Below are positions 45,501 through 58,600 of a stretch of 64,000 bases of DNA, in pieces. The stretch is from Gigantopelta aegis (lineage: Eukaryota; Mollusca; Gastropoda; Neomphalida; Peltospiridae): contig NC_054704.1 in assembly GCF_016097555.1 (NCBI RefSeq), positions 92,808,653-92,872,652 of the forward strand. The letters are read 5' to 3'. Position 1 is the stretch's first letter. Each line of letters opens with the position of its first letter. The position numbers were made by a program, and so were the translations under genes. Below the pieces are notes generated by a model that did not search any database, was not told where the DNA came from, and was given only the letters and a program-made list of their open reading frames with translations.

Positions 45501-48500
45501 AAAAATAATTTCGGTCTCAGAGATCGAGAATCGGTCCCAGACCAGGAGAAAAGGGCTTTTCCCCACCCCTGGTGTGGACCCTAAAACTGAAAGGTTTAAG
45601 GCACGTCTGTGTCAGGTCTGATCTCTGGCATGGCCAGTTACTGATCTGGGACAGATTGAAACCAGAGATTCATGGGTTTGTATGTCACTAGATTCTTACT
45701 CTGCATAATAACTAAACTATTCATCGAGGTATGTGCCTGGGTATGTTAGTCTAGATATTGTATTTGATCTCTGCATAATAACTAAACTATTCATCGAGGT
45801 ATGTGCCTGGGCATGTTATTCTAGATATTGTATTTGATCTCTGCATAATAACTAAACTATTTATTGAAGTGTGTGCCTGGGTATGTTAGTCTAGATATTG
45901 TATTTGATCTCTACATAATAACTAGAATAATCCAATGGATTCATTTCAGATTTGTATTTAAACATATATCAGTGGGTTTTTTTTTGCTGAAAGCGAAATA
46001 TCATTTTATATGTTTACTTGTCTACTGGACAACCATTGAGGCACAGTTTGCTTGTCAGAGCAGATTTTCACTTGTTGGTAGTACTAAACCAAATAACATC
46101 TAGTTGTGTCAAACTTTAAGGTTTATAGAACTTTTGACAGAGCAGTTAATACCACCAGTCCTGCCATTGGTGATAAATATGAAAGTATTTGTTGTAAAAA
46201 AAAAAAAAAAAAAAAGTTTTATCTGGGCAAAAAATGGGTGCAATTTTGTCATCTAGTATCATTGTATTAAGTAGTCTTGTGCTTGAAATTGGTTTGGGGT
46301 ATCTGTGAAAAAAAAGTACTAAAAGTTTGTGTGAAACTAGGGGTGTTGTAAAGACATCTGGTTATACCGAACATGAGTCATGAAAGGTATAAGGTAACAC
46401 TTTTTTCAGTTAATACTTTGAGGTAGGGTTGTAGTACTTATATTTATGGGTCATAGTTTGGTTGAAAACACATACACTAACATGGTTGCCCGTGGGATTT
46501 TATTTGGTATAGTACACCCTGTAATGACAAACAGACAGGTGCTTATTTCGAACACTGATCATAATTATACTTGAGATCGTTGTTGGCTAGTTTTAGAAAT
46601 ATCTTAAGCGTGTTTGTATTTTTCAGAATTTTTGTAGTAGTCGCTGCTACCAAGCTTCTAAGCACTTTGCACAGCAGATTTCAAAATCTCCTGTGTGGGC
46701 TCGTGAAAACATCCCGAGGATTCAGTTTACGTTTTTAGCACAGCAGAAAACAATGTGAGTTTAGACTGATTGTATTCTATGTAAATTTATGTATACAGTA
46801 GAAACCTCAGTGATTTTACACTAGTTTAGTATAAATTTACTGTTATAAAACAACTGAAAACACTGTGATGATTCAGTAACTGATACTAAATTTACTGTTA
46901 CAAAACAACTGAAAACACTGTGATGATTCAGTAACTGATACTAAATTTACTGTTACAAAACAACTGAAAACACTGTGATGATTCAGTAACTGATACTAAC
47001 AACCCTACTCTCTTTGAATTTACAGTAACTGTATTAAACATTTACATTTTTAACCCAGCTAAAAACACTAAGTTTGGAGTAACTGTATTACACATTTGCA
47101 ATTTTAACCAAGCATAAAAAAACAGTTTATAGTAATTGTACTGTAATATAAAGTTAAATTTTTAACATGGCAGAAACACCCACACAAACTGCTTCCAAAC
47201 TCAACCCCTAAGAATTTACATCAATTACGTATATAAATATGTATCTAATTTTTAACAGCAGAAACCTTACAAGTTTTGTGTTTTAGTAAAAAAATTACTT
47301 TTGTATTTATAATAACTACCGGTAATCACATAGTATTATGGTGTAACTGTTGTATGTGGAATCACATCTTTCCTGAGTATCATACAGGGATTCAGATGAC
47401 TGTGTTGCTTACTATTTTCTTTCTAAATTAATCAAGTAGATTTAATTAATGTCTTCTCATATTATCCGTTTCAGTGGTCTTATTGGGGAAGAGGTATTTC
47501 GGTCTCCGAAAGAAGTTCTAGCAAGAGAGATAGAAAGACTGAAAGCACTTGATGAACTTTCAGAGAGAACCAATGAGGATGGACTTGACAAAAAGGACAG
47601 GAAACACCACAAGGAGGAAGACACTGAAGGTGAAGGCCGGGAGGAGAATTCGGACACAGATAAAACCAACAAGTGTTTGACAGCAGCCAGCATAGTCGGA
47701 AACATGGCATTACTGACGCTGCAGGCTAAACAAACACAGAGTGATCTCTCACAGATGTCAGAGCCAAATGTTCCTTTAAAACAAGATGGTGAAATGTCAC
47801 ACCCTGTTGATGGTGAAACATCACACCCTGTTGATGGTGAAACGCCACACCCTGTTGATGGTGAAACGCCACACCCTGTTGATGGTGAAACGCCACACCC
47901 TGTTGATGGTGAAATGTCACACCCTGTTGATAGTGAAATGTCACACCCTGTTGATAGTGAAACGCCAAACCCTGTTGATGATGAAATGTCACACCCTGTT
48001 GAAGTAGCAGAGACTAGTTATAAGGATGTTGGTAAAAATGTAGAATGTTCAAACACTCAGATGGCTGATAAATCTGTAAGAAGGAAACTTTCTGGATTGA
48101 AAGAAAAAAGTCACCAAAATAAAGATTCTGATAAAGACAAAGGTTTTAAAAACTCAAATATCCAGACGATTGAACTGAGGGCAACAGAAGAAAATTTCAG
48201 TGTGAAAGAAAGTAGCCAACAAACTGAAGACTTCTTGGATAAACCTCTGCCAGGAGAATCTAATTCAGACTTTGTGTTGAGGTTGTTGGACAAAAGAAAA
48301 CATCTGCTGAGTAAAATGGCCGACATTCAACAAATGGTGCCTGTTAATGAAAACAAACCCCAAACGAAAAAACCTGATGTTTTGGAGAATATTTCGTCAA
48401 ATAAATCTTCTTGGGGTAATGTTCTTTCAAATGCGGATGCTGTGAGACAATGCCATGTCAAATCAGCAGCAAAAAGTAAGGTCAAGAAGTCAAAACAAAA

Positions 48501-51500
48501 ACAGTTATCTCTCTTGAATTACATTGGCAAAATGGTTGAACAGTGGATGACGAGGGAGAGTTTGGAATATTTAGACAAGCACAGAGTTGCTAAGACAGAG
48601 TTGAAGTCGAGTGATCCTGAAGTTCAGCAACATTATTTGAGGTTAATGAAGAGAGCTGAGGCCACAGAGAAACTTATGGATTCTGATGATGATGATGACG
48701 AAGAGGTCCCCAGTCCGATGAAGCCAGTTCCCGACTTCAAGAAGCTTAAAGAGGAGACCGAACAGTTTCAAAACAAAGTGGCATCCTTTTTCAAAGGTTC
48801 ACAAATAACAAAGGTGAATAATTTAGTTTTATTACAATTTTATTAGTCCTCTGCTGGTCCAACTGACGGGGACTACAGGTTTCATCTCTGTCCGTCTGTC
48901 CCACGTATTTTATGTCTCTGAAATTGTGTGTATAGCTTTATTATATATTGTTACAGATCTAGTTTGACTTTAATGGTGATTTACCAATTTTTGAGAGTGT
49001 TATGGCCCTTGAACTTAAGAGATATGAATTTTTTTCCCCAGATTTGGCTTTTTTGGAGATATTGAGCAGAAATTTTGTCTTTAGGTTTTTCATGTTCTGT
49101 TACAGATCATGTTTGATTTTCATGGTAATTTACACGTTTTTCACAGAGTTATGGCCCTTGTTTCCCAGACTTTTTAAAATTTGCAATGGGTGAAAATGAT
49201 GAGATACAGTTTTGTATATATATTTATCATGTACTATTACAGATCAAGTTTAACTTTCATGGCAGTATACCCATTTTCACAGTTATGGTCCTTGAACTTA
49301 GGAGATACGAAAATGTGTTGGGCTCTGTAGTATAAGGGACATGTATTGCTTTATCAGTACTCTCAGAATGCTTATTGTTGTTGTTATTTATCCACATTAA
49401 TGGGAATTTACCAGACTTATGATTTTTCTTTCATAAGACATGAATTTCATGCTTAAAGGTTTTTTTTGTAGTTTTATTTTTGGTAAAAACATTTTTTTTA
49501 AATAGCAAACAAATTTGCAATATTTTATCAGTAAATGTAGTAATTATATACTGTTATTGAAAACCCTAAGCTACATAATGTCTATATTTTATATATTAAA
49601 TTAATTCCAATAATTTTCAGTTGTTTACACTTTTAAGTTGTAATTGATTAAAAATGCTGTTAAAGAACTCTTAAATTATAAAAAAGAGAAGGGTTGCATT
49701 GATGTATCACAATATTATGTACAGTATACGTGATATGTATTATATTGCAGGTTATGTATCATGATATATGATGTATTGTGATGCATATCATATTGCAAGT
49801 TATGTATTGTGATACGTGTCGTATCGTGAAGTAGATGTATTGTGACACTTGTAATTAGAACTGGTTGTTTCTACTGCCATTAAGGTTTTAAAAACTATAT
49901 GTATCACACATTTTTGCTGTGTATGTTGTCCTAACATTAAAAACCTCAACATCACTATTTTTACTTCAAGCAGGCAGAAGGAAAACAAGAATCTTCAGAA
50001 AGTAATAGAATAGTTTACCTGCCAACTGTGGACTCCCAGGATCAGTTACAGATCCGGAGGAAAATAGTACTAGACAGACTGAGCAAAGTGTAAGTAGAAA
50101 AAGTCTATACAAATTGAGCTGCCACTTTTGACAAAATTCTTGCGTCATTTTTAGAACTATAAATATTTCTCAGGGGCCTAGGCTGAGGCTAAAATATTGT
50201 TTTACAGTGCAGTATTAGCCCAATCATGTCTATTGACATAGGTGTCCAGGGAAAATGTAGACAAAAGTGTCTGCTAGGTTCATATTCAAACCTCTCCGGT
50301 CCAGACTACGCTACAAACCTGGCCTCTAACGTTAAAGCATCTGGTTTAATGCTGGTAGATACTGAGTTCATATCCCAGCCCCGGCTCATTGGGGAGGTAT
50401 AAGCTACATGCACTGTCCAGTGTTCCACAACAGGCATGTGCTGTCCGGTTTGCACTGTCTGTGTGGGATTCATCCCTGTCGGTGGGCCCATTCGGCTATT
50501 TCTCAGTGCACCACGACTGGTATATCGAAGGTTGTGGTATGTGCTATCCTGTCTGTGAGATGGTACATATAAAAGATCTCTTGCCACTAATGGAAAAATG
50601 TAGCGGGTTTCCTCTTTAAGAGTATATGTCAAAATTACCAAATGTTTGACATCCAATAGCTGACTTTAACATTAACTGTCCTGTTTGCAGAGAAATGCAT
50701 GTAAAAGATCTCTTGCTGTTAATCATTAAGTGTAACTTGTGTGGTGGTGGCGGTGTGTTTCTGCTCTTTGACATTAGTGTGTTAACATTTGTATTAGACA
50801 GACTAGATGTTTGAATGGGTGCACAGGGAAATATTATTGAAACTTAAATAAATTATTAAAACAAAGATTTTTAAAAGTATAAATAAATTATACTCTTGAA
50901 ATAAGGCATGCATTGTAGGTATGGAGTAGCAGCCCTGCATATCTCCTTTGGCTTTCATTTGGTTCCATGAGATTAAATCACTGCAACGTTGCTGCTATGA
51001 TAAAACTTAAAAAATGATTTTTATATAACCACACAGTACACATTTAAAAGTTGTGATGAATTGACTGTTACATGGCATTTAAGAGGTTTATGTCATGTGT
51101 CCACCACTCAGAAATGCAGCTGTTTTTACTTAATAAATATTTGATGTTTTTTGTTTTTTTATTCAGGGTTCCTGATTTGTTGACGCCATTAAAACTAACT
51201 ATGCAAGACATCACGAAGGAGTTGCGTGAAATAGTCTACACTTTTAGGTTAATACTGGTTATTTGAGTGGGTGTATCGGAAATAGTCTACACCTTTAGGT
51301 TAATACTGGTTATTTGAGTGGGTGTGTCGGAAATAGTCTACACCTTTAGGTTAATACTGGTTATTTGAGTGATTGTGTCAGAAATAGTCTACACCTTTAG
51401 GTTAATACTGGTTATTTGAGTGGTTGTGTCAGAAATAGTCTACACTTTTATGTTAGTACTGGTTATTTGAGTGGGTGTATCGGAAATAGTCTACACCTTT

Positions 51501-54500
51501 AGATTATAACTTTTATTTCAGTGGGTGTGTCAGAAATAGTCTACACCTTTAGGTTAGTACTAGTTATTTGGGTGGGAGTTTCAGAAGTATTTTACTGTGT
51601 GTAAATTGTAAAAAGACACTACCTTGTAGTGTTCACAAACATAATTAAGTTTTTTATATTTAACAGTTAGTGTTTAAAAGTGCTGACCTTAGGTTTGTAG
51701 AAATATTTCTATTCTGTTTTATATATTGAGCTGCTACAGACCAGATATCTGGCCCAACATCATGTAAGTCAACACATTGTATACTGCAAACAGTACATTC
51801 CCCAGACACACTGTATACTGCAAACAGTACATTCCCCAGACACACTGTATACCGCAACCAGTACATTCCCCAGACACACTGTATACCGCAACCAGTACAT
51901 TCCCCAGACACACTGTATACCGCAAACCGTACATTCCCCAGACACACTGTATACCGCAACCAGTACATTCCCCAGACACACTGTATACCGCAAACCGTAC
52001 ATTCCCCAGACACACTGTATACCGCAACCAGTACATTCCCCAGACACACTGTATACCGCAAACAGTACATTCCCCAGACACACTGTATACCGCAAACAGT
52101 ACATTCCCAAGACACACTGTATACCGCAACCAGTACATTCCCCAGACACACTGTATACCGCAACAAGTACATTCCCCAGACACACTGTATACCGCAAATA
52201 GTACATTCCCCAGACACACTGTATACTGCAAACAGTACATTCCCCAGACACACTGTATACCACAAACAGTACATTCACCAGACACACTGTATACTGCAAA
52301 CAGTACATTCCCCAGACACACTGTATACCACAACCAGTACATTCCCCAGACACACTGTATACCACCAACAGTACATTCCCCACACTGTATACCGCAAACA
52401 GTACATTCCGCAGACACACTGTATACTGCAAACAGTACATTCCGCAGACACACTGTATACTGCAAACAGTACATTCCCCAGACACACTGTATACTGCAAA
52501 CAGTACATTCCCCAGACACACTGTATACTGCAAACAGTACATTCACCAGACACACTGTATACCACAAACAGTACATTCCCAAGACACACTGTATACTGCA
52601 AACAGTACATTCCCCAGACACACTGTATACCACAGACAGTACATTCCCCAGACACACTGTATAATGCAAACAGTACATTCATTAGACACACTGTATACCG
52701 CAAACTGTACATTGCCCAGACACACTGTATACCACAGACAGTACATTCCTCAGACACACTGTATACCACAGGCTGTACATTCCTCAGACACACTGTATAC
52801 CACAGACAGTACATTCCCCAGACACACTGTATAATGCAAACAGTACATTCACTAGACACACTGTATAATGCAAACAGTACATTGCCCAGACACACTGTAT
52901 ATCGCAGACAGTACATTCCCCAGACACACTGTATACTGCAAACAGTACATTCCTCAGACACACTGTATACTGCTAACAGTACATTCCCCAGACACTGTAT
53001 ACTACAAACAGTACATTCCCCAGACACTGTATACCACAAACAGTACATTCCCCTGACACACTGTATACCGCAAACAGTACATTCACTAGACACACTGTAT
53101 ACCGCAAACAGTACCTTCACTAGACACACTGTATACCGCAAACTGTACATTCCTCAGACACACTGTATACCACACGCTGTACATTCCTCAGACACACTGT
53201 ATACCACAGACAGTACATTCCTCAGACACACTGTATACCACAGGCTGTACATTCCTCAGACACACTGTATACCACAGACAGTACATTCCCCAGACACACT
53301 GTATAATGCAAACAGTACATTCACTAGACACACTGTATAATGCAAACAGTACATTGCCCAGACACACTGTATATCGCAGACAGTACATTCCCCAGACACA
53401 CTGTATACTGCAAACAGTGCATTCCCCAGACACACTGTATACTGCAAACAGTACATTCCCCAGACACTGTATACTACAAACAGTACATTCCCCAGACACT
53501 GTATACCACCAACAGTACATTCCCCTGACACACTGTATACCACAAAAAGTACATTCCCCAGACACTGTATACTGCAAACAGTACATTCCCCAGACACACT
53601 GTATACCACCAACAGTACATTCCCCTGACACACTGTATACCACAGACCGTACATTCCTCAGACACACTGTATACCACAGGCTGTACATTCCTCAGACACA
53701 CTGTATACCACAGACAGTACATTCCCCAGACACACTGTATAATGCAAACAGTACATTCCCCTGACACACTGTATACCACAAACAGTACATTCCACAGCCA
53801 CACTGTATACCACCAACAGTACATTCCCCTGACACACTGTATACCACAAAGAGTACATTTCACAGACACACTGTATACCACAAACCGTACATTCCCCAGA
53901 CACACTGTATACTGCAGACAGTACATTCCCCAGACACACTGTATACTGCAGACAGTACATTCCCCAGACACACTGTATACTGCAAGCAGTACATTCCCCA
54001 GACACACTGTATACTGCAAGCAGTACATTACCCAGACACACTCTATACTGCAGACAGTACATTCCACAGACACACTCTATACCGCAGACAGTACATTACC
54101 CAAACACACTCTATACCGCAGACAGTACATTCCACAGACACACTCTATACCGCAGATAGTACATTCCCCAGACACACTGTATACTGCAAGCAGTGCATTA
54201 CCCAAACACACACTATACCGCAGACAGTACATTCCCCAGACACACAGACTAATCATGATAATGTCCACTTGAGGTTTTTGTTTTTACGTGAGAAATACCT
54301 GGAAATTTCAATTTGAAAATGTAGTGTTCGGTGAGTATTTTCGTATGACAACAATGGTCATTTTAATGAATTAATAGCTGATTGTGACTAGTTTTGTAGT
54401 AATAAATTTGACCATTTTACCTCAACAAAAATCATGAACTATTGGGAGATGAATTTTGGTCAGAAAAACACAGTTATTAGGAATAATAGCCATAAATTCT

Positions 54501-55203
54501 GGACATCTGTAAACGTGACTTTATCAGTTTTGCCTAATTTTAATCAACATTATCTGATTATACTAAAATGTCTTAATAAATACTTACTGATTCACATATG
54601 AACATTATTTTATGTATTTATAAAACTTTAAATGAAATTATTTGAGTAAAAATTCTAAATGTGTACCCCATAACATAGTTTTTGTAAAAAAATTATTTCA
54701 TTACTCAGAAAGTTAAGGAAAAAGTTGTAAGTAATGTATGGTAAAAAGCTTTACCTAAAACTGTCATCAGTGGCTTTAAACTGTAAGATATAAACTACAT
54801 GTATTTTTTAAATGTTTAAAGTAAAGTTTATAAAAATAAGACTTTCCAATAAACTACAACTATTTATGTTTCATATTTAATTACCAAAGCCACATTTCAA
54901 TATGGGATTAAAAAAAAATGGAAGCTTAAATTTTACTGAATTGTTTTTTTATTCAACTTTATGAAATTTCTTGATAGATAAAAGTTGTATGGGGGAAAAA
55001 AGTTGTCTTTTTTAATAATCACCAGATCATCTTACTGGTGCATTTGATATCAGATTATGAAATGTGAAACTGCTTAAGTTTGTTTGAAAAGAAAGAGAAA
55101 GAAAAAACGATCTAAGACATCAGTTTATTTTCAGATTTGACAACAAAAACATTCTGTTCAAGCCTGCAGAGTGGACTCTGGTGACCTTGATATTGTTTAG
55201 ACT
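42540..55203 (+). CDS. RPAP2: RPAP2 (RNA polymerase II-associated protein 2), eight exons seen, 3' end not seen
   Basis: Exons 42540-42665, 43275-43373, 44319-44384, 46627-46754, 47475-48813, 49974-50089, 51167-51247, 55135-55203. All are GT-AG with consistent phases, giving 674 residues so far (human protein 612). The family removes phosphate from Ser5 of the Pol II CTD and helps import the polymerase. The RTR1-type zinc domain spans residues 43-115: [38 protein letters not shown] and [14 protein letters not shown], with ligand candidates C64, C69, C100 and C104. Residues 140-586, all from exon 5, are mostly disordered and charged and hold nine octapeptide repeats at 244-315. The conserved C-terminal region starts in exon 6 ([20 protein letters not shown]) and runs through [18 protein letters not shown]. 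The last exon or exons must lie past 63 kb or were missed. Confidence 0.9.
42700..43150 (+). mobile_element. Old type C SINE remnants in RPAP2 intron 1
   Basis: GGCCTTGGTGGTGCATTGAG at 42707 resembles the type C head, and GAGGTGTTTGCCCAGGACAA with AACTAGATATCAAGCA at 43090-43140 resembles its tail. The middle is lost or replaced. Confidence 0.45.
43695..44157 (-). mobile_element. 5'-truncated LINE 3' end with 33-bp target duplication
   Basis: Minus-strand sequence encodes [20 protein letters not shown], then [16 protein letters not shown] and a stop, and ends in an A-rich tail. This resembles the ORF2 C terminus of L1/Tx1-like LINEs. The flanks CCATTAAAAATTGCCATAAC, then TTGAATGGCACAC (43662-43694 and 44158-44190) are a 33-bp duplication with one mismatch. 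It lies in RPAP2 intron 2. Confidence 0.7.
44472..45571. mobile_element. hAT-like non-autonomous element, 1.1 kb, in RPAP2 intron 3
   Basis: The left end CAGGGGTGGGGGAAAATAAA mirrors the right end TTTTCCCCACCCCTG. ATCGGTCCCA follows inside on the left and ATCGGTCCCAGAC lies inside on the right. CAGGGGTGGG termini are typical of hAT elements. The flanks (GTTGGAC and GTGTGGAC) are at best a decayed 8-bp duplication. No transposase ORF is present. Confidence 0.65.
45699..45930. repeat. 70-bp tandem repeat, three units and a partial
   Basis: CTGCATAATAACTAAACTAT recurs at 45701, 45771 and 45841, and a decayed copy begins at 45911. Located in RPAP2 intron 3. Confidence 0.9.
46081..46515 (+). mobile_element. 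MITE family 4, full copy, in RPAP2 intron 3
   Basis: The left terminus GTACTAAACCAAATAACATC and right terminus TTTTATTTGGTATAGTAC are inverted repeats. The interior matches 24755-25176, with an added A run at 46197-46215. It ends about 110 bp before exon 4. Confidence 0.85.
46833..46997. repeat. 55-bp tandem repeat, three units
   Basis: AAATTTACTGTTACAAAACA begins units at 46833, 46888 and 46943. They differ by about one base. Located in RPAP2 intron 4. Confidence 0.93.
47785..48000 (+). repeat. RPAP2: Coding 24-bp minisatellite in RPAP2 exon 5
   Basis: Nine units of 24 bp encode the octapeptide DGETPHPV and variants ([32 protein letters not shown]), residues 244-315. The frame is intact and the variants are mostly Thr-Pro/Met-Ser swaps, giving potential SP/TP-like phosphorylation sites. 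Confidence 0.95.
48843..49374 (+). mobile_element. Dispersed repeat G, full copy in RPAP2 intron 5
   Basis: Starts TAGTCCTCTGCTGGTCCAAC and ends GTACTCTCAGAATGCTTA. The inner phrase TGTTACAGATCTAGTTTGAC, or a variant of it, occurs three times, as does TTATGGCCCTTG-like sequence. Its reverse complement is the nested copy at 12719-13339. Confidence 0.75.
49690..49850. repeat. Degenerate short repeats of TGTATCGTGATA type
   Basis: ATGTATTGTGATACGTG, ATGTATCATGATATATG and similar phrases recur at irregular 30-60-bp spacing in RPAP2 intron 5. Confidence 0.55.
50440..50665 (+). mobile_element. SINE type B partial copy in RPAP2 intron 6
   Basis: ATCCCTGTCGGTGGGCCCAT, CAGTGCACCACGACTGGTAT and TTACCAAATGTTTGACATCC are present. 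The head is replaced by a divergent tRNA-like segment beginning near 50325. Confidence 0.78.
51228..51590 (+). repeat. RPAP2: 51-bp tandem repeat that copies the RPAP2 exon 7 3' end and its splice donor
   Basis: Seven units begin with GAAATAGTCTACAC at 51228, 51279 and so on every 51 bp. The first unit spans the real exon 7 end (TTTTAG) and donor (GTTAATACTGG). Units 2-4 keep CTTTAG/GTTAATACTGG exactly; later units drift. Confidence 0.93.
51776..54245. repeat. 34-bp minisatellite, about 72 units, in RPAP2 intron 7
   Basis: Consensus CAGTACATTCCCCAGACACA, then CTGTATACCGCAAA. Units differ at a few positions (CCGCAA, CTGCAA, CCACAG, CACTAG). Some lack CAC (giving CAGACACTGTAT), and a multi-unit block at 52830-53060 is repeated at 53300-53540. 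Cys/Val-rich and His/Pro-rich ORFs on both strands are artefacts of the array. Confidence 0.95.
54270..55130. other. RPAP2 intron 7, AT-rich, nothing further seen
   Basis: Plain AT-rich sequence between the 34-bp array and the exon 8 acceptor. Confidence 0.6.
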
Positions 55204-55434
55204 GTGAGTACATTGAGTTTAAAAGTGAAAATACCTCACAGTTTTATGTTTAGAATAAGTGAAAGCATGTCACATTTTAATATAAAGAAAATGTTAGCGA
55301 CTACTTTATAATTATTAGAGCCTATGATGGACTTGGTGCAGACTCACTTTTATGAAATCCACAAACCATTTTATCATCAGCCACCTTAGAACTCAAGCTA
55401 ATTAATTCTTTAGATTAACCCTGGCCTAGATAAA

Positions 55435-55665
55435 ATTTGTTTTGTTTAATATTAGACATACTAGAGCACATTGCTTAATTTGATGTCAAACATTTGGAAA
55501 TTCTGAAATATAGTCTTACGAGGAAATCTGCTTCCATTTTTCCATTAGCAGCAAGGGCTCATTTGTATGCACTTTAACAGACAGGACAGCACATACCATG
55601 ATCTTTGATATACCAGCCGAGGGGCACTTAATGGGATGGGGATAATGGGTCCACTGAGTTGGTGT
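55435..55665 (-). mobile_element. SINE type B partial, minus strand
   Basis: On the minus strand: CCAAATGTTTGACATC-like tail phrase, ATGGAAAAATGGAAGCAGAT, then upstream CTGTCCTGTCTGTTAAAG and TGGTATATCAAAGATCATGG. It directly precedes the 7.2-kb array. Confidence 0.7.
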
Positions 55666-55679
55666 GTGATCCTATGATG

Positions 55680-58600
55680 CAAGCACCTCATAAGAGCACT
55701 GTACCGACTTGAGGTAGGGGGAGGTGTAAGACCACCACACTAACAAGCACCTCATAATGTACCAACTGAGGTAGGGGGAGGTGTAAGACCACCACACTAA
55801 CAAGCACCTCATAATGTACCAACTGAGGTAGGGGGAGGTGTAAGACCACCACACTAACAAGCACCTCATAATGTACCAACTGAGGTAGGGGGAGGTGTAA
55901 GACCACCACACTAACAAGCACCTCATAATGTACCAACTGAGGTAGGGGGAGGTGTAAGACCACCACACTAACAAGCACCTCATAAGAGCGCTGTACCGAC
56001 TGAGGTAGGGGGAGGTGTAAGACCACCACACTAACAAGCACCTCATAATGTACCAACTGAGGTAGGGGGAGGTGTAAGACCACCACACTAACAAGCACCT
56101 CATAAGAGCGCTGTACCAACTGAGGTAGGGGGAGGTGTAAGACCACCACACTAACAAGGACCTCATAAGAGCGCTGTACCGACTGAGGTAGGGGGAGGTG
56201 TAAGACCACCACATTAACAAGCACCTCATAATGTACCAACTGAGGTAGGGGGAGGTGTAAGACCACCACACTAACAAGCACCTCATAAGAGCGCTGTACC
56301 GACTGAGGTAGGGGGAGGTGTAAGACCACCACACTAACAAGCACCTCATAATGTACCAACTGAGGTAGGGGGAGGTGTAAGACCACCACACTAACAAGCA
56401 CCTCATAAGAGCGCTGTACCAACTGAGGTAGGGGGAGGTGTAAGACCACCACACTAACAAGGACCTCATAAGAGCGCTGTACCGACTGAGGTAGGGGGAG
56501 GTGTAAGACCACCACACTAACAAGCACCTCATAATGTACCAACTGAGGTAGGGGGAGGTGTAAGACCACCACACTAACAAGCACCTCATAAGAGCGCTGT
56601 ACCAACTGAGGTAGGGGGAGGTGTAAGACCACCACACTAACAAGCACCTCATAATGTACCAACTGAGGTAGGGGGAGGTGTAAGACCACCACACTAACAA
56701 GCACCTCATAATGTACCAACTGAGGTAGGGGGAGGTGTAAGACCACCACACTAACAAGCACCTCATAATGTACCAACTGAGGTAGGGGGAGGTGTAAGAC
56801 CACCACACTAACAAGCACCTCATAATGTACCAACTGAGGTAGGGGGAGGTGTAAGACCACCACACTAACAAGCACCTCATAATGTACCAACTGAGGTAGG
56901 GGAAGGTGTAAGACCACCACACTAACAAGCACCTCATAATGTACCAACTGAGGTAGGGGGAGGTGTAAGACCACCACACTAACAAGCACCTCATAATGTA
57001 CCAACTGAGGTAGGGGGAGGTGTCAGACCACCACACTAACAAGCACCCCATAAGAGCGCTGTACCAACTGAGGTAGGGGGAGGTGTAAGACCACCACACT
57101 AACAAGCACCTCATAAGAGTGCTGTACCGACTGAGGTAGGGGGAGGTGTAAGACCACCACACTAACAAGCACCTCATAAGAGCGCTGTACCGACTGAGGT
57201 AGGGGGAGGTGTAAGACCACCACACTAACAAGCACCTCATAAGAGCGCTGTACCGACTGAGGTAGGGGGAGGTGTAAGACCACCACACTAGCAAGCACCT
57301 CATAATGTACCAACTGAGGTAGGGGGAGGTGTAAGACCACCACACTAACAAGCACCTCATAATGTACCAACTGAGGTAGGGGGAGGTGTCAGACCACCAC
57401 ACTAACAGGCACCTCATAATGTACCAACTGAGGTAGGGGGAGGTGTAAGGCCACCACACTAACAGGCACCTCATAATGTACCAACTGAGGTAGGGGGAGG
57501 TGTAAGACCACCACACTAACAAGCACCTCATAATGTACCAACTGAGGTAGGGGGAGGTGTAAGACCACCACACTAACAAGCACCTCATAATGTACCAACT
57601 GAGGTAGGGGGAGGTGTAAGACCACCACACTAACAAGCACCTCATAAGAGTGCTGTACCAACTGAGGTAGGGGGAGGTGTAAGACCACCACACTAACAAG
57701 CACCTCATAATGTACCAACTGAGGTAGGGGGAGGTGTAAGACCACCACACTAACAAGCACCTCATAATGTACCAACTGAGGTAGGGGGAGGTGTAAGACC
57801 ACCACACTAACAAGCACCTCATAATGTACCAACTGAGGTAGGGGGAGGTGTCAGACCACCACACTAACAGGCATCTCATAATGTACCAACTGAGGTAGGG
57901 GGAGGTGTAAGGCCACCACACTAACAGGCACTAACAGGCACCTCATAATGTACCAACTGAGGTAGGGGGAGGTGTAAGACCACCACACTAACAAGCACCT
58001 CATAATGTACCAACTGAGGTAGGGGGAGGTGTAAGACCACCACACTAACAAGCACCTCATAATGTACCAACTGAGGTAGGGGGAGGTGTAAGACCACCAC
58101 ACTAACAAGCACCTCATAAGAGTGCTGTACCAACTGAGGTAGGGGGAGGTGTAAGACCACCACACTAACAAGCACCTCAAAGAGCGCTGTACCAACTGAG
58201 GTAGGGGGAGGTGTAAGACCACCACACTAACAAGCACCTCATAATGTACCAACTGAGGTAGGGGGAGGTGTAAGACCACCACACTAACAAGCACCTCATA
58301 ATGTACCAACTGAGGTAGGGGGAGGTGTAAGACCACCACACTAACAAGCACCTCATAATGTACCAACTGAGGTAGGGGGAGGTGTAAGACCACCACACTA
58401 ACAAGCACCTCATAATGTACCAACTGAGGTAGGGGGAGGTGTAAGACCACCACACTAACAAGCACCTCATAATATACCAACTGAGGTAGGGGGAGGTGTA
58501 AGACCACCACACTAACAAGCACCCCATAAGAGCGCTGTACCGACTGAGGTAGGGGGAGGTGTAAGACCACCACACTAACAAGCACCTCATAAGAGCTCTG

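Noticed and set aside
51660-54272. Cys/Val-rich and His/Pro-rich ORFs on both strands
   Set aside because: Translations of the 34-bp array in several frames; no start context, codon bias or exon structure.
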